From NCBI GenBank assembly GCA_030693155.1, contig JAUYBJ010000079.1, forward strand, positions 1-64,000: a DNA stretch of 64,000 bases, written 5' to 3'. Below the pieces are notes generated by a model that had not been told where the DNA came from, searched no databases, and saw only the letters and a list, made by a program, of their open reading frames with translations. Origin of the DNA: Methylococcales bacterium. Its GTDB lineage: Bacteria > Pseudomonadota > Gammaproteobacteria > Methylococcales > Methylomonadaceae. A program made the position numbers and the translations under genes. Positions 1-9,951 of the stretch are shown here, piece after piece (the stretch's first letter is position 1; every line of letters begins with the position of its first letter).

Positions 1-111
1 TTATCCATCCCTATCGCCGCCCGACACTGCCTTTCTGTTTTTAAATCAGATAATCCCAATTTCATAGCCGTTTATTAGTCCTGTTTTATTGATAATAGTG
101 ATTATCTATTC

Positions 112-696
112 TTATTTATTCTGGTGCAACAAGTCTAATAACTTAAGGTATGTTTTATAAAACCCAGCATTATTTCTTTCCCATAGATTCGTCATAGTTT
201 TTAATCGTTTATTACCTTTTTTTATAACGTTATTTCGACTAGGTAGAATAGGAAATAAGATTTTCTGGTCTACGTTGTGGATAATCTGTAATGAATTTAA
301 AGAAGCGGAAACGCGAGCATCAAAAATGGCATGGGTATTTGCATTACGCGCACATAGAGCTTTTGACCACGAGGCAATGCCTTGAGTCTTTCTAGCAATT
401 AATTGTTCTGGAGCATCAACAGTATATGACGTAATTGTTTTTGGGAGGTTTGTTCTAATACCTCCCCAGTGATAAATGTAATAGTGCGTTAATTCTCGTT
501 TCCTTGCATCATCTCCCGTTCTCCATGCTTTATTTAATTTGTTTTTTAATTCAATATTTTGAGCATATTGATTACCCTCCGCTAAATTGATACCAGCAGG
601 TAAATTATCTATATCTATTGCCCAGTCATACCAAGCATTGATTTCATCAATGTGTTTATTGGCGTATTCAATAATTGCATCTTGAAGTGGGATCAT
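112..696 (-). CDS. hypothetical protein, start probably at internal Met (MIPLQDAIIEY)
   Basis: ORF 112..756; the first 20 aa overlap the 3' end of the glycerate kinase gene, so an internal start at ~696 is more plausible; family not recognised. Confidence 0.6.
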   Translation of the reverse strand: MIPLQDAIIEYANKHIDEINAWYDWAIDIDNLPAGINLAEGNQYAQNIELKNKLNKAWRTGDDARKRELTHYYIYHWGGIRTNLPKTITSYTVDAPEQLIARKTQGIASWSKALCARNANTHAIFDARVSASLNSLQIIHNVDQKILFPILPSRNNVIKKGNKRLKTMTNLWERNNAGFYKTYLKLLDLLHQNK

Positions 697-703
697 CTTT
701 CCT

Positions 704-2041
704 CTAATGGCTGAGTAATAAAATTTGTAAGTCGGCGACGTTCGTGCCTGTCGCACCTGTTATCAGTAAATCGTTTGCGCTGTTTAAGGCGTGGTAGGCA
801 TCGTTATTGTCCAAGTACGCACTTGGATTGATACCCGCGCTTATCATCGTCGGTAAACTGTTAGCATCTACCATGCCACCTGCGGCATCGGTCGGGCCGT
901 CACGTCCGTCTGTGCCGCCGCTGAGTAATGTCCATTGCCCTGTTAAGCCGTGTTTTTCAGCGGCGAGGGCGAACGCGAGAGCAAATTCTTGGTTGCGTCC
1001 GCCTTTGCCGTTGCCTTTGAGTTGTACGGTGGTTTCGCCACCTGCTAATAATGCCAATGGTTTTATAGAGGACGCTGGAGCGTCCACTGCTGCATTCCCA
1101 CGCTGGAGCGTGGGAACGATATGAGCGGCGTAAATAGCTAATTTTTCGGCTTCGTCTTTTGCAATACCACATAACTGCTCACTGTAAATCAGCGTTTGAT
1201 AGCCTAGTTGTTCGGCGGCAAGTTGCGCGGCTTTTACACTCACGGTGTTACTGGCGCATAACAGATAACTGGTATGTGTAAAAATCGGGTGGTTTGCTTT
1301 GGGCGTTTCGGCAATCAGCCCTTGTGCGCCTTGTTGTAAATGCTGACGCACCGATTCAGGCGCATTCGACCACACGTTTTTATTTTTCAATACGTTAATT
1401 GCGTCGCTGTAGGTGCTGTTATCCGCTACGGTTGTACCACTGGCGATAGTGCTTAAATCATCACCTAACACATCGGATAAAATCAGCGCGTGAACGCGAG
1501 CAGGTGCGGCGAGTTTGGCTAAACCGCCGCCTTTTAACTGTGATAAATGCTTGCGCACGCAGTTGATTTCATTGATGGTCGCGCCACAGGCGAGTAATAA
1601 ATCGGTAGTAGCAATTTTTTCTTCTAAGCTCACCCCATCCACAGGATACGGCAGTAATGCCGAACCGCCGCCGCTGATTAATACTAAAACTAAATCATCG
1701 GCTTGGGCTTGTGACACGCGCTGGGCGATTTTTTGCGCGGCGTGAAAACCCGCTGCATCGGGTAAGGGATGCCCTGCCCCGATAACTTCAACATTCGCAA
1801 TTGCGGTGACGTTTTCATAATTAGTCACGGCTATACCCATACCTGCTAAATCAGCGGCGGTAATCATTGCTTGCGCCGCGTTCGCCATTGCACAGGCGGC
1901 TTTACCGAAGGCTATCAGGTGGATTTTTCCTGTCAGCGACTCCTCTATTTTTAGGCAGTGTTTAACTGCCTGATAAGGATCGGCGGCTTCAACACCTGCT
2001 TGAAAAATAGATTGGGCGTGTTGTTTTAATAGCGTGGTCAC
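704..2041 (-). CDS. gckA: glycerate 2-kinase (MOFRL/TtuD-type, serine cycle)
   Basis: Motifs LVLISGGGSALLPYP, LILSDVLGDDLSTIASGTTVAD, LLAGGETTVQLKGNGKGGRNQEFALA, LLSGGTDGRDGPTDAAGG. Confidence 0.9.
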   Translation of the reverse strand: MTTLLKQHAQSIFQAGVEAADPYQAVKHCLKIEESLTGKIHLIAFGKAACAMANAAQAMITAADLAGMGIAVTNYENVTAIANVEVIGAGHPLPDAAGFHAAQKIAQRVSQAQADDLVLVLISGGGSALLPYPVDGVSLEEKIATTDLLLACGATINEINCVRKHLSQLKGGGLAKLAAPARVHALILSDVLGDDLSTIASGTTVADNSTYSDAINVLKNKNVWSNAPESVRQHLQQGAQGLIAETPKANHPIFTHTSYLLCASNTVSVKAAQLAAEQLGYQTLIYSEQLCGIAKDEAEKLAIYAAHIVPTLQRGNAAVDAPASSIKPLALLAGGETTVQLKGNGKGGRNQEFALAFALAAEKHGLTGQWTLLSGGTDGRDGPTDAAGGMVDANSLPTMISAGINPSAYLDNNDAYHALNSANDLLITGATGTNVADLQILLLSH

Positions 2042-2904
2042 GCGCTTTGTGCCATCTCTTTCGCCAAGGCAAAGATATTTTCTGCGTCCAGCACTTGTTT
2101 GTTATCGGTGAATAATTGCGCGATACAGGCACGGTGCAAGGCGAGTTTTAACGCACCAAAACCGATTGCCCCCCAGACAATTTTGCCGTGACGGTCTATG
2201 CCTTTATCCATCATATCGGTGCCGCCGATACCTAACGGTGGCGTGGCATTGGCATCGACTATCATTTCAAGATTCGGATTATTCTGCCATTGTTCAGCGG
2301 TGAGCAATTCAATCCCCGCCGCACCTGTGGCAATGACAATGTTAGCGTGTGCAATGGCGTTGGCTCTTGCCTCATTATCGACTGCTTCAATTGGGGTAAT
2401 GTCTACACCGAAACGGGCTTTCATGTTGTCACAGGCTTGTACGGCACGCGCCATGGTGCGTCCAGTCAGAGAAACTTCGGCATCCTCACTCGCCAGCATA
2501 ACGGCGGCACGTTGTCCAACGGGGCCTGTACCTGCTAATACCACGGCTTTTTTACCTGCCAATGTGCCGCTGATTACCAATTTGGCGACGGCGGCGGCGG
2601 CAGTAGTATTACTGCCGTTGCTGTCCAGCATGACCGATACTTGGAAACCGTGGAAAAAGTGTTTTTGTACTGCGGTAAATAACGCTTGTCCTGCCACGAT
2701 GTCGCTACCACCGACAAAAATCGCGGTATTTTTTTTGTCTTTAGGGGCGCGGGTAAAAATAGTACCTTCAACCAGCGCGGTGACATTATCAGGCGTTAAG
2801 CCGCCATGACCGATAACATGATCGGCACCACCATCGTAACCAACGACGGTATCAAAAACAGAGGGGTATGAATCGGTATCGAATTGAAAGAGTAGTTTCT
2901 TCAT
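2038..2904 (-). CDS. mtdA: NADP-dependent methylenetetrahydrofolate/methylene-H4MPT dehydrogenase
   Basis: MKKLLFQFDTDSYPSVFDTVVGYDGGADHV and VMLDSNGSNTTAAAAV, VLAGTGPVGQRAA match MtdA; 4-bp overlap with gckA. Confidence 0.88.
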   Translation of the reverse strand: MKKLLFQFDTDSYPSVFDTVVGYDGGADHVIGHGGLTPDNVTALVEGTIFTRAPKDKKNTAIFVGGSDIVAGQALFTAVQKHFFHGFQVSVMLDSNGSNTTAAAAVAKLVISGTLAGKKAVVLAGTGPVGQRAAVMLASEDAEVSLTGRTMARAVQACDNMKARFGVDITPIEAVDNEARANAIAHANIVIATGAAGIELLTAEQWQNNPNLEMIVDANATPPLGIGGTDMMDKGIDRHGKIVWGAIGFGALKLALHRACIAQLFTDNKQVLDAENIFALAKEMAQSA

Positions 2905-3065
2905 GGTTAGTCTGAGAATTTAAGTAGTGATTTCGCTCACTATTATACCCGATAAAAAAAACCACGCCGTGATTAAGCCGCAGGGCATTTCTGACAAAGT
3001 ACGGCGAAATTTCTATGCTATGATGACCAAAACGTTTTATCGCATAATCAAGTTAAGGAAATCAG

Positions 3066-4049
3066 ATGAAAACACCGATTCACATAGCAGTTACAGGCGC
3101 GGCAGGACAAATTAGTTACTCTTTACTATTTCGTTTAGCGTCTGGTTCTTTATTGGGGCCTGAGCAACCTATCGTCTTACATTTGCTGGAGATTACCCCT
3201 GCCTTGAAAGCATTAGAAGGCGTAGTCATGGAGTTAAAAGATTGCGCCAGTCCGTTATTACGGCGCATTGAAATGACCGATGATCCGAAAGTCGCTTTTA
3301 AGAATGTAGATTATGCGTTTTTTGTCGGTGCGCGTCCACGCGGTGCGGGTATGGAACGTAAAGACCTGCTAGAGGCAAATGCGGAGATTTTCTCGGCGCA
3401 GGGTCAGGCGTTAAACGAAGTCGCCAGTCGTGATGTTAAGGTCCTGGTGACGGGTAATCCTGCCAATACTAACGCGCTAATCGCCTTAAAAAATGCCCCC
3501 GATTTAAGCCCTACCAACTTTTCTGCTATGACCCGTTTGGATCACAATCGCGCTATCAGTCAGTTAGCCGAAAAATGCGGCGTGTTAGTCACCGATATAA
3601 AAAATATGACTATCTGGGGCAATCATTCCAACACCCAATATCCCGATTTGCATCATGCTAACGTTAAAGGGCAGGAAGCACTGTCGTTAGTCGATAAAGA
3701 GTGGTTTGCGAATGACTTTATTCCCACCGTGCAACAACGCGGCTCAGCGGTGATTGCCGCTAGAGGACAATCCAGCGCGGCATCAGCGGCAAATGCGGCG
3801 ATAGATCAAATGCGTACTTGGGCATTTGGTACGGATGAAGGCGATTGGGTTAGTATGGGCGTGTTGTCCGATGGCAGTTATGGCATAGAAAAAGGTCTGG
3901 TGTATTCATTTCCTGTCACCGTGATAAATGGCAAAGTAAGTATTGTTAAAGGTCTGGCCATTAATGATTTCAGTAAGCAAAAAATGCGTGCTACCGAAAT
4001 CGAGCTGAAAGAAGAGCGCGAGGCAGTTCAGCATTTGTTTTTAAAATAA
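3066..4049 (+). CDS. mdh: malate dehydrogenase
   Basis: [53 protein letters not shown] motifs. Confidence 0.93.
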   Translation: MKTPIHIAVTGAAGQISYSLLFRLASGSLLGPEQPIVLHLLEITPALKALEGVVMELKDCASPLLRRIEMTDDPKVAFKNVDYAFFVGARPRGAGMERKDLLEANAEIFSAQGQALNEVASRDVKVLVTGNPANTNALIALKNAPDLSPTNFSAMTRLDHNRAISQLAEKCGVLVTDIKNMTIWGNHSNTQYPDLHHANVKGQEALSLVDKEWFANDFIPTVQQRGSAVIAARGQSSAASAANAAIDQMRTWAFGTDEGDWVSMGVLSDGSYGIEKGLVYSFPVTVINGKVSIVKGLAINDFSKQKMRATEIELKEEREAVQHLFLK

Positions 4050-4117
4050 TCGCCGTTAATCAACTTAGCATTTAATAGCCAAAAAGTAAGCGCGACGTGT
4101 CGCGCTTACTCACAACG

Positions 4118-5281
4118 CTATATATTTATAAAGCGTTCCAAGCGTTCTATGGCAATCGCCATCCTGTCTATTGAAGTCGTATAAGCAAAGCGCAGCGCGT
4201 GGTGTGCATCATGCGTACCAAAATCTTTTCCCGGTGTAATGGCGACCGCTTCCGCTTCCAGCAAATCCAGAGCAAACTGATAACTGTCATCGGTGAATTT
4301 GCGACAATTGGCGTAAATATAAAACGCGCCTTCGGGTTTTACGGGAATTTCAAAGCCTAAACGCAATAAATTTTCATACAAAAAATCACGGCGGAGCGCG
4401 AATTCTACGCGACGGCGTTCTAATTCTGTCAGTGTATCAGCATCAAACGCGGCGAGTGCGGCATATTGCGCATCGGTTGACGTGGCAATAAAAATATTTT
4501 GTGCCAGTTTTTCGGTGGCTTCAATAAAACCTTCGGGGACGATTAACCAACCGATACGCCAGCCTGTCATAGCAAAATATTTGGAAAAACTGTTAATAAC
4601 AAATACATCATCACTGAATTCCAGTGCCGAGGCAGCGCGTTGGTCGTAAATCAAACCGTGATAAATTTCATCAGAATAAAAGCAACCGCCTAATTTATTG
4701 GTAGTTTCAATAGCGCGTTGTAAATCATCGGCGGCAATCAACGTCCCCGTCGGATTAGACGGCGAAGCGATTAATACGCCCTTAGTAGCTGCTGTCCAAT
4801 GCTGCTGTATATCTTCGGCGGTTAATTGGTAATTTGAATCAGCATTGACGGGAATCGTTTTGGTATTAGCATCAAACAACGTAGCAAAATTGCTGTTGCA
4901 GGGGTAACAGGGGTCGGTCATCAACAACTCATCCTGCGGGTTCAGGCTTGTGCCGAATGCCAGTAAAAACGCTCCTGACGCACCAGGAGTAACAAAAATA
5001 CGCGGTGTATCGACCGTTACCCCATAGCGTTGCTGGTAATAGTGGGCAATTTTTTCGCGCAAGGCGGGTAAACCAGCTGCGGCCGTATATTTAATCTCGC
5101 CTGTGAGCAGTTGTTTAACGCCTGCATCGACAATAGTTTGTGGAGCGGCAAAGTCTGACTCTCCAATTTCCATGTGAATCACATCTCGCCCCTGTGCCTC
5201 CAGTTGCTTGGCACGGCGCAATAAATCCATGACATGAAATGAGGATATATCGAAGGTTCGTTTTGCTAATCGTTTATCCAT
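4118..5281 (-). CDS. class I/II PLP-dependent aminotransferase
   Basis: MEIGESDFAAP, PSNPTGT, SDEIYHGL, SFSKYFAMTGWRIGW (PLP lysine) motifs. Confidence 0.9.
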   Translation of the reverse strand: MDKRLAKRTFDISSFHVMDLLRRAKQLEAQGRDVIHMEIGESDFAAPQTIVDAGVKQLLTGEIKYTAAAGLPALREKIAHYYQQRYGVTVDTPRIFVTPGASGAFLLAFGTSLNPQDELLMTDPCYPCNSNFATLFDANTKTIPVNADSNYQLTAEDIQQHWTAATKGVLIASPSNPTGTLIAADDLQRAIETTNKLGGCFYSDEIYHGLIYDQRAASALEFSDDVFVINSFSKYFAMTGWRIGWLIVPEGFIEATEKLAQNIFIATSTDAQYAALAAFDADTLTELERRRVEFALRRDFLYENLLRLGFEIPVKPEGAFYIYANCRKFTDDSYQFALDLLEAEAVAITPGKDFGTHDAHHALRFAYTTSIDRMAIAIERLERFINI

Positions 5282-5394
5282 TCCTAATTACCACCAGTCA
5301 AAAAAGTAGATGATACCAACTAATCCTTGCTAAGCTGTTACTATTCTGCTAAAAATGCGCAGTTTTTATTTACCTTGTCCTTTGGAGTTATTGG

Positions 5395-5829
5395 ATGACC
5401 GCTAGTGCTAAATCGAATGTGTCACCTTTCAGTTTTAAGCCTTATGTAGAAAAAGAGGGCGAAGAATACATGAATGAACATCAACTGAAACATTTTGAGA
5501 ATATTCTTCGTAATTGGAAATCTGAATTAATGCACGAAGTAGACCGTACCGTTCATCATATGCAAGATGATGCGGCTAATTTCCCCGATCCTAATGACCG
5601 CGCAACTCAGGAATCAGAGTTCAGCCTGGAATTGAGAACCCGTGACCGTGAACGCCGCCTGATTAAGAAAATTGATGAGGCTTTGAAAGAAATTGAATCA
5701 GGCGATTATGGATTTTGTGAATCGTGCGGTATTGATATAGGTATCCGTCGCTTAGAAGCAAGACCGACAGCTACACTGTGTATCGACTGCAAAACCTTGG
5801 ACGAAATCCGAGAAAAACAAATGGGTTAA
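5395..5829 (+). CDS. dksA: RNA polymerase-binding transcription factor DksA
   Basis: CESCG...CIDC zinc finger, [26 protein letters not shown]. Confidence 0.95.
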   Translation: MTASAKSNVSPFSFKPYVEKEGEEYMNEHQLKHFENILRNWKSELMHEVDRTVHHMQDDAANFPDPNDRATQESEFSLELRTRDRERRLIKKIDEALKEIESGDYGFCESCGIDIGIRRLEARPTATLCIDCKTLDEIREKQMG

Positions 5830-5831
5830 GT

Positions 5832-6722
5832 TTGTCCAACCCAGACAAAAAAATCATAGGTCGGTTCGCACCCTCGCCAACCGGCCCACTACATCTAGGC
5901 TCACTCTACACCGCGCTGGCGAGTTTTCTGCACGCCCGCTCACAACACGGCAAGTGGTTACTCCGCATTGACGATCTCGATACCCCGCGTAATGTACAAG
6001 GCGCGGCGGATAATATATTAAGCACACTGGAGGCGTTTGGTCTTCATTGGGATGATAGCGTCGTTTATCAAAGCCAATGTCTGGATGTGTATCAGTTTTA
6101 TCTTGATGAGCTGACAGAAAAGCAGCTTATTTATCCATGTACTTGCAGTCGCAAAACCTTGGCATCTATTCAAACTACCGATGTTTATAGTGGTGTGTGT
6201 CGCAATAAAACTACTCTACCTGACAGCCCTTATGCTCTGCGTGTTACAACTGATGCACGGATTATTGGCTTTGATGATGGTTTGCAAGGCTTGATTGCGC
6301 GTAATATAGCCGAACAATACGGTGATTTTATTTTAAAACGCAAAGATGGGATTATTGCTTACCAGTTTGCAGTCGTCATTGATGACCACCTGCAACAGGT
6401 TAATGAAATAGTGCGCGGTTTTGATTTATTAATGGAAACGCCGAAACAAATTTATTTACAACAGTTATTAGGACTGCCCTGCCCTGAGTATATGCACGTT
6501 CCCATTATTGTTGACCAACAGGGTTATAAACTCAGTAAACAGACACGCGCATCGGCTGTTGATTTAACAACACCACAGTGCGTTATTTTTGATTTATTAG
6601 GCTTATTGAAACAAAACCCACCCAATGAACTACGGCACGTTTCAGTCAATGAATCAATCAGCTGGGCAATTGCACACTGGAATGCTGAGCCGTTAACACA
6701 ACGTCAACAAGTCAATGCCTAG
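5832..6722 (+). CDS. gluQ: tRNA glutamyl-Q(34) synthetase GluQRS (ORF opens at 5778; TTG start at 5832 likely)
   Basis: IIGRFAPSPTGPLHLGSLYTALAS; located immediately after dksA as in many gammaproteobacteria. Confidence 0.88.
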   Translation: MSNPDKKIIGRFAPSPTGPLHLGSLYTALASFLHARSQHGKWLLRIDDLDTPRNVQGAADNILSTLEAFGLHWDDSVVYQSQCLDVYQFYLDELTEKQLIYPCTCSRKTLASIQTTDVYSGVCRNKTTLPDSPYALRVTTDARIIGFDDGLQGLIARNIAEQYGDFILKRKDGIIAYQFAVVIDDHLQQVNEIVRGFDLLMETPKQIYLQQLLGLPCPEYMHVPIIVDQQGYKLSKQTRASAVDLTTPQCVIFDLLGLLKQNPPNELRHVSVNESISWAIAHWNAEPLTQRQQVNA

Positions 6723-6844
6723 ATAAGCAAAATTATGATTAAATACAGGATAGTATATGCAGGAAAAACTTCGGTGTTTCGCACAAATGCGACACAATAC
6801 GAAAATGTAAAGGATATTTAAATAACAAGAATTTATTGATTTGA

Positions 6845-6921
6845 TGGCGGGATTAGTAGGACTCGAACCTACGACCCTCGGCTTAGAAGGCCGATGCTCT
6901 ATCCAGCTGAGCTATAACCCC
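6845..6921 (-). tRNA. tRNA-Arg (TCT)
   Basis: Reverse strand GGGGTTATAGCTCAGCTGGATAGAGCATCGGCCTTCTAAGCCGAGGGTCGTAGGTTCGAGTCCTACTAATCCCGCCA folds as a cloverleaf with encoded CCA. Confidence 0.95.
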
Positions 6922-6992
6922 ATAGATCTGTGTCACAGATGACAACATAACCAGGATAAACACGATTGAATTGAAGTTTTGTTAAAGATTCT

Positions 6993-7069
6993 TGGTCGGG
7001 ATAGAGGGATTCGAACCCCCGACATCCTGCTCCCAAAGCAGGCGCGCTACCAGACTGCGCTATATCCCG
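6993..7069 (-). tRNA. tRNA-Pro (TGG)
   Basis: Reverse strand CGGGATATAGCGCAGTCTGGTAGCGCGCCTGCTTTGGGAGCAGGATGTCGGGGGTTCGAATCCCTCTATCCCGACCA. Confidence 0.95.
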
Positions 7070-7311
7070 AAAAATCTTTTGCCACCCAAGCATTTCAATC
7101 AACACCCTTAGATGAGACGCAAATTATAGCCAGCAAGACGGTTGCCGTCAACTTATTTTTTATTTATTTGTATCAAATAGTCCGTGCTGTAGACCACTCA
7201 CCTAACTAAATGCCGCCTTTAATTCAACATCCCTGTCGATACCTACTATCTGATGTTACGCACAAGAACATTTTTGTCCACGAAAGACACGAAAAGCACG
7301 AAAAAGACTAG

Positions 7312-7420
7312 GCTCTGTTGACATTTGGTAAAATCGCTAACTATATCAGTAAGTTATGATTTTGCTATATATCTATAACTGGTTGTTTCTGAACGACTAT
7401 TCCCGAAATGTCAACAGAAC
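7312..7420. mobile_element. 109-bp MITE copy 1 (TIR ~ GYTCTGTTGACATTT)
   Basis: Reverse complement of 19514-19622 with about 3 mismatches; terminal inverted repeats; flanked by CTAG/CTAA. Confidence 0.85.
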
Positions 7421-7510
7421 CTAAAACATAATAAGTGTCGTATAAGTTATGGCTCGCAAAGTCAAAAAACACCCAGAGTCAGCCCGTTTTATTCTGACGT
7501 ATCCAATAAA

Positions 7511-7541
7511 GACCTGCGAGGTTTTAAAAATCTCGCAGGTC
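7511..7541. repeat. hairpin GACCTGCGAG...CTCGCAGGTC
   Basis: Perfect 10-bp arms with 11-nt loop. Confidence 0.7.
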
Positions 7542-7646
7542 TAGCCTAGAAACCTATACAGGACGCATTAGCTTTGATTTTTTTCATGCTTTCGTGCTTT
7601 TCGTGGACTATTGCTTTTTCATGCGTAACATCAGTTACTGTTTATA

Positions 7647-8105
7647 TTAGTGCTGTGGTGAACGCGGATTGTAAAGAATAGAGGCTTCTGGTCTTGTTTT
7701 ACCGTCAGGCGCATCACTTTCTTCTCTGCCTTTTCTGATTTTATCCTGATCTAATCTATCTTTGCCAAACTTAGTAATCATTTGCTCCCAGCTGGCATAC
7801 TGCTCATATTCTTTAAAACCCGCCGCTTTGCGCTCTTGATACAGTGCTTTGCCCATTTCAATAATGTCTTGCGGTTTTTTACCATCGACTAAATTCAAAA
7901 AGGTATCGTCATCCTTATTAGCATCACGCAACATCCAAAACGATACTTCAAACTCTAACTGCGTTTCAGCAGGCATATATTTTTTTAAGCCTTTTACCGA
8001 ACGATAAGCCGTTTTGGTACTATGCCCGTTTATTTCTGTACCTTTGCCGCACGCTACTAAAGCGGCGCAGCTTAGAATCAGTAGAAAGATAACTAATTTC
8101 TTCAT
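7647..8105 (-). CDS. small lipoprotein, hypothetical
   Basis: Signal peptide with lipobox ILSCAALVACGKG; otherwise unassigned. Confidence 0.7.
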   Translation of the reverse strand: MKKLVIFLLILSCAALVACGKGTEINGHSTKTAYRSVKGLKKYMPAETQLEFEVSFWMLRDANKDDDTFLNLVDGKKPQDIIEMGKALYQERKAAGFKEYEQYASWEQMITKFGKDRLDQDKIRKGREESDAPDGKTRPEASILYNPRSPQH

Positions 8106-8196
8106 GGAGATAACCTCGATTTAAATTCAGGTAGATGCAGTTGTATTTATAAACACTAGACCATCAAACAAAGTAAAATGGTCGGTCATTATAACC

Positions 8197-9951
8197 TTGA
8201 GTAAAGTTTATATGCTTGAATTTATCCAACTATTAAAACAACGTTATCAATCTGTTTTCAGCCAACAGGGTAACGAAGCGCGGCGCATACTGTATCAGCA
8301 GCGCATAGATCAACTGCTATTAGCGGAAGCGTTTATTCGTAAAGGTCAGATGCTGAATACATCAACAGCGCAGCCGCTACACATTGCCGTTATCGGCCCT
8401 ACACAAGCGGGTAAAAGCTCGCTGGTGAATGCGTTGTTAAATCGTCCGCTTGCAGGCGTGAGTCCGTTAGCGGGCTATACCGTGCATCCGCAAGGTTTTT
8501 GTCATGGCGTAACAATGGCGGATTGTCAGTCATTGCCGCATTATTTCGGGCGTTTCCAGCAACTGCCGCAAAGCCAACTGAGCAAAGAACGCTACGATTG
8601 TTATTCCTTAACTGCACTCGACAGCACATCAACGCATCTGCCACACTGTGTGTTATGGGATACGCCCGATTTTGATTCCATTGATTCAGCGACCTATCGT
8701 GAAGGCGTGATTCGCGCTGTTGCATTGGCAGACATTGTTATTCTGGTGGTCAGTAAAGAAAAATACGCCGATCAATCGGTGTGGGACATGATGGCGTTTC
8801 TGCAAGATTTGCATCAACCTGTGCTGATTTGTTTAAACAAACTGCCCGAAGGTGCGGAAGCGATACTCATTAATTCGTTACAAGAAAAATGGCGAATGAC
8901 CAGAACCGACACCTTTCCCGACGTTGTACCGTTGTTTTATGATAAACACACAGGCGCACCGCAGTGGTCTTCGGCACACGCCGCCTTATTGCAGAGTTTA
9001 ACGCGGCAGGTCAATCCTAAAAAAACCCCGCGTTTTACTCAAGAATTACTGCAAAAACATTGGCAATACTGGCTAGAACCGATACGCGCCGAACATCAAG
9101 CAGTTGCCGACTGGCAAGCACTGTGTAACGATGCCATGCAAGCGGCAATCGCCAGTTACCAGCGGGATTTTTTAAATCATCCGCATCATTATGAAACCTT
9201 TCAACACGCCTTGGCGGAATTACTGACGCTCTTGGAAATTCCTCATTTAGCGGGCTTTTTAGCAGGTGCGCGTAAAGCATTGACGTGGCCGCTCAGGCAA
9301 ATCATGAAACTGGGGCGCAAACGCGAACACATTGCCAACAGCAGTCATGAAGTCGCATTATTAAAACAAATTGCCGAACACACCTTGATTCAACTGGTCG
9401 ATAAATTACTCGACCACGCGGAAAACAATGCACAAAGTCAATGGTGGAAAGCCTTAAACAGCTTGTTACGCGCTGAACGGGTGCGGATGCTGGAAGAATT
9501 TTCCAACGCGGCACACCACTATCACATTGATTTTCAGCAGGACGTGGAACACGCCGCCGAGCAGCTGTATCATAAACTGCAACAACAGCCGATGGTGTTA
9601 AACACCTTACGCGCCACCCGCGTCACTGCCGATGCCGCCGTGATTGCCTTCACGCTGCACACAGGCGGTATCGGCGTACAAGATTTAGTGATTGCCCCTG
9701 CGATGCTCACGGTGACTTCAATGCTTACCGAAAGCGCGATAGGCCGCTATATGCACAAAGTGGAAAACGATTTGAAACAACAGCAACTCAGCATCGTTAA
9801 ACAACGGCTGTTTATCGACACCTTGATTAACCGCCTGTCAGCATTACCCGAACACCTGTCCGCCCTCACTTATTTCAACATTCCGCTGGAGTCGCTGCAC
9901 GCGGCCGAGCAACAACTCATCGACAAACGTCATGGCTTACGATTACTCTGA
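8197..9951 (+). CDS. GTPase-domain protein A (TTG start, or ATG at 8212)
   Basis: Walker A/G1 GPTQAGKSS, G3 WDTPDFDSID, G4-like CLNKLPEG; C-terminal hydrophobic segment. Confidence 0.85.
   Translation: MSKVYMLEFIQLLKQRYQSVFSQQGNEARRILYQQRIDQLLLAEAFIRKGQMLNTSTAQPLHIAVIGPTQAGKSSLVNALLNRPLAGVSPLAGYTVHPQGFCHGVTMADCQSLPHYFGRFQQLPQSQLSKERYDCYSLTALDSTSTHLPHCVLWDTPDFDSIDSATYREGVIRAVALADIVILVVSKEKYADQSVWDMMAFLQDLHQPVLICLNKLPEGAEAILINSLQEKWRMTRTDTFPDVVPLFYDKHTGAPQWSSAHAALLQSLTRQVNPKKTPRFTQELLQKHWQYWLEPIRAEHQAVADWQALCNDAMQAAIASYQRDFLNHPHHYETFQHALAELLTLLEIPHLAGFLAGARKALTWPLRQIMKLGRKREHIANSSHEVALLKQIAEHTLIQLVDKLLDHAENNAQSQWWKALNSLLRAERVRMLEEFSNAAHHYHIDFQQDVEHAAEQLYHKLQQQPMVLNTLRATRVTADAAVIAFTLHTGGIGVQDLVIAPAMLTVTSMLTESAIGRYMHKVENDLKQQQLSIVKQRLFIDTLINRLSALPEHLSALTYFNIPLESLHAAEQQLIDKRHGLRLL

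Larger units (their letters stand above)
7250..7634. repeat. composite inverted-repeat island: outer arms CTGATGTTACG/CGTAACATCAG, inner arms of CACGAAA-type repeat
   Basis: 7250-7260 versus 7624-7634 exact inverted 11-mers; GTCCACGAAAGACACGAAAAGCACGAAA (7277-) versus TTTCGTGCTTTTCGTGGAC (7590-7608). Confidence 0.75.

Noticed and set aside
807-1124. 105-aa ORF antisense to gckA
   Set aside because: Overlaps conserved kinase motifs and the REP doublet; no independent support
2198-2809. 203-aa plus-strand ORF antisense to mtdA
   Set aside because: Shadow ORF opposite a strongly conserved gene
6899-7209. ORFs 6899..7105 and 6979..7209
   Set aside because: Overlap tRNA-Arg and tRNA-Pro; no protein-like features
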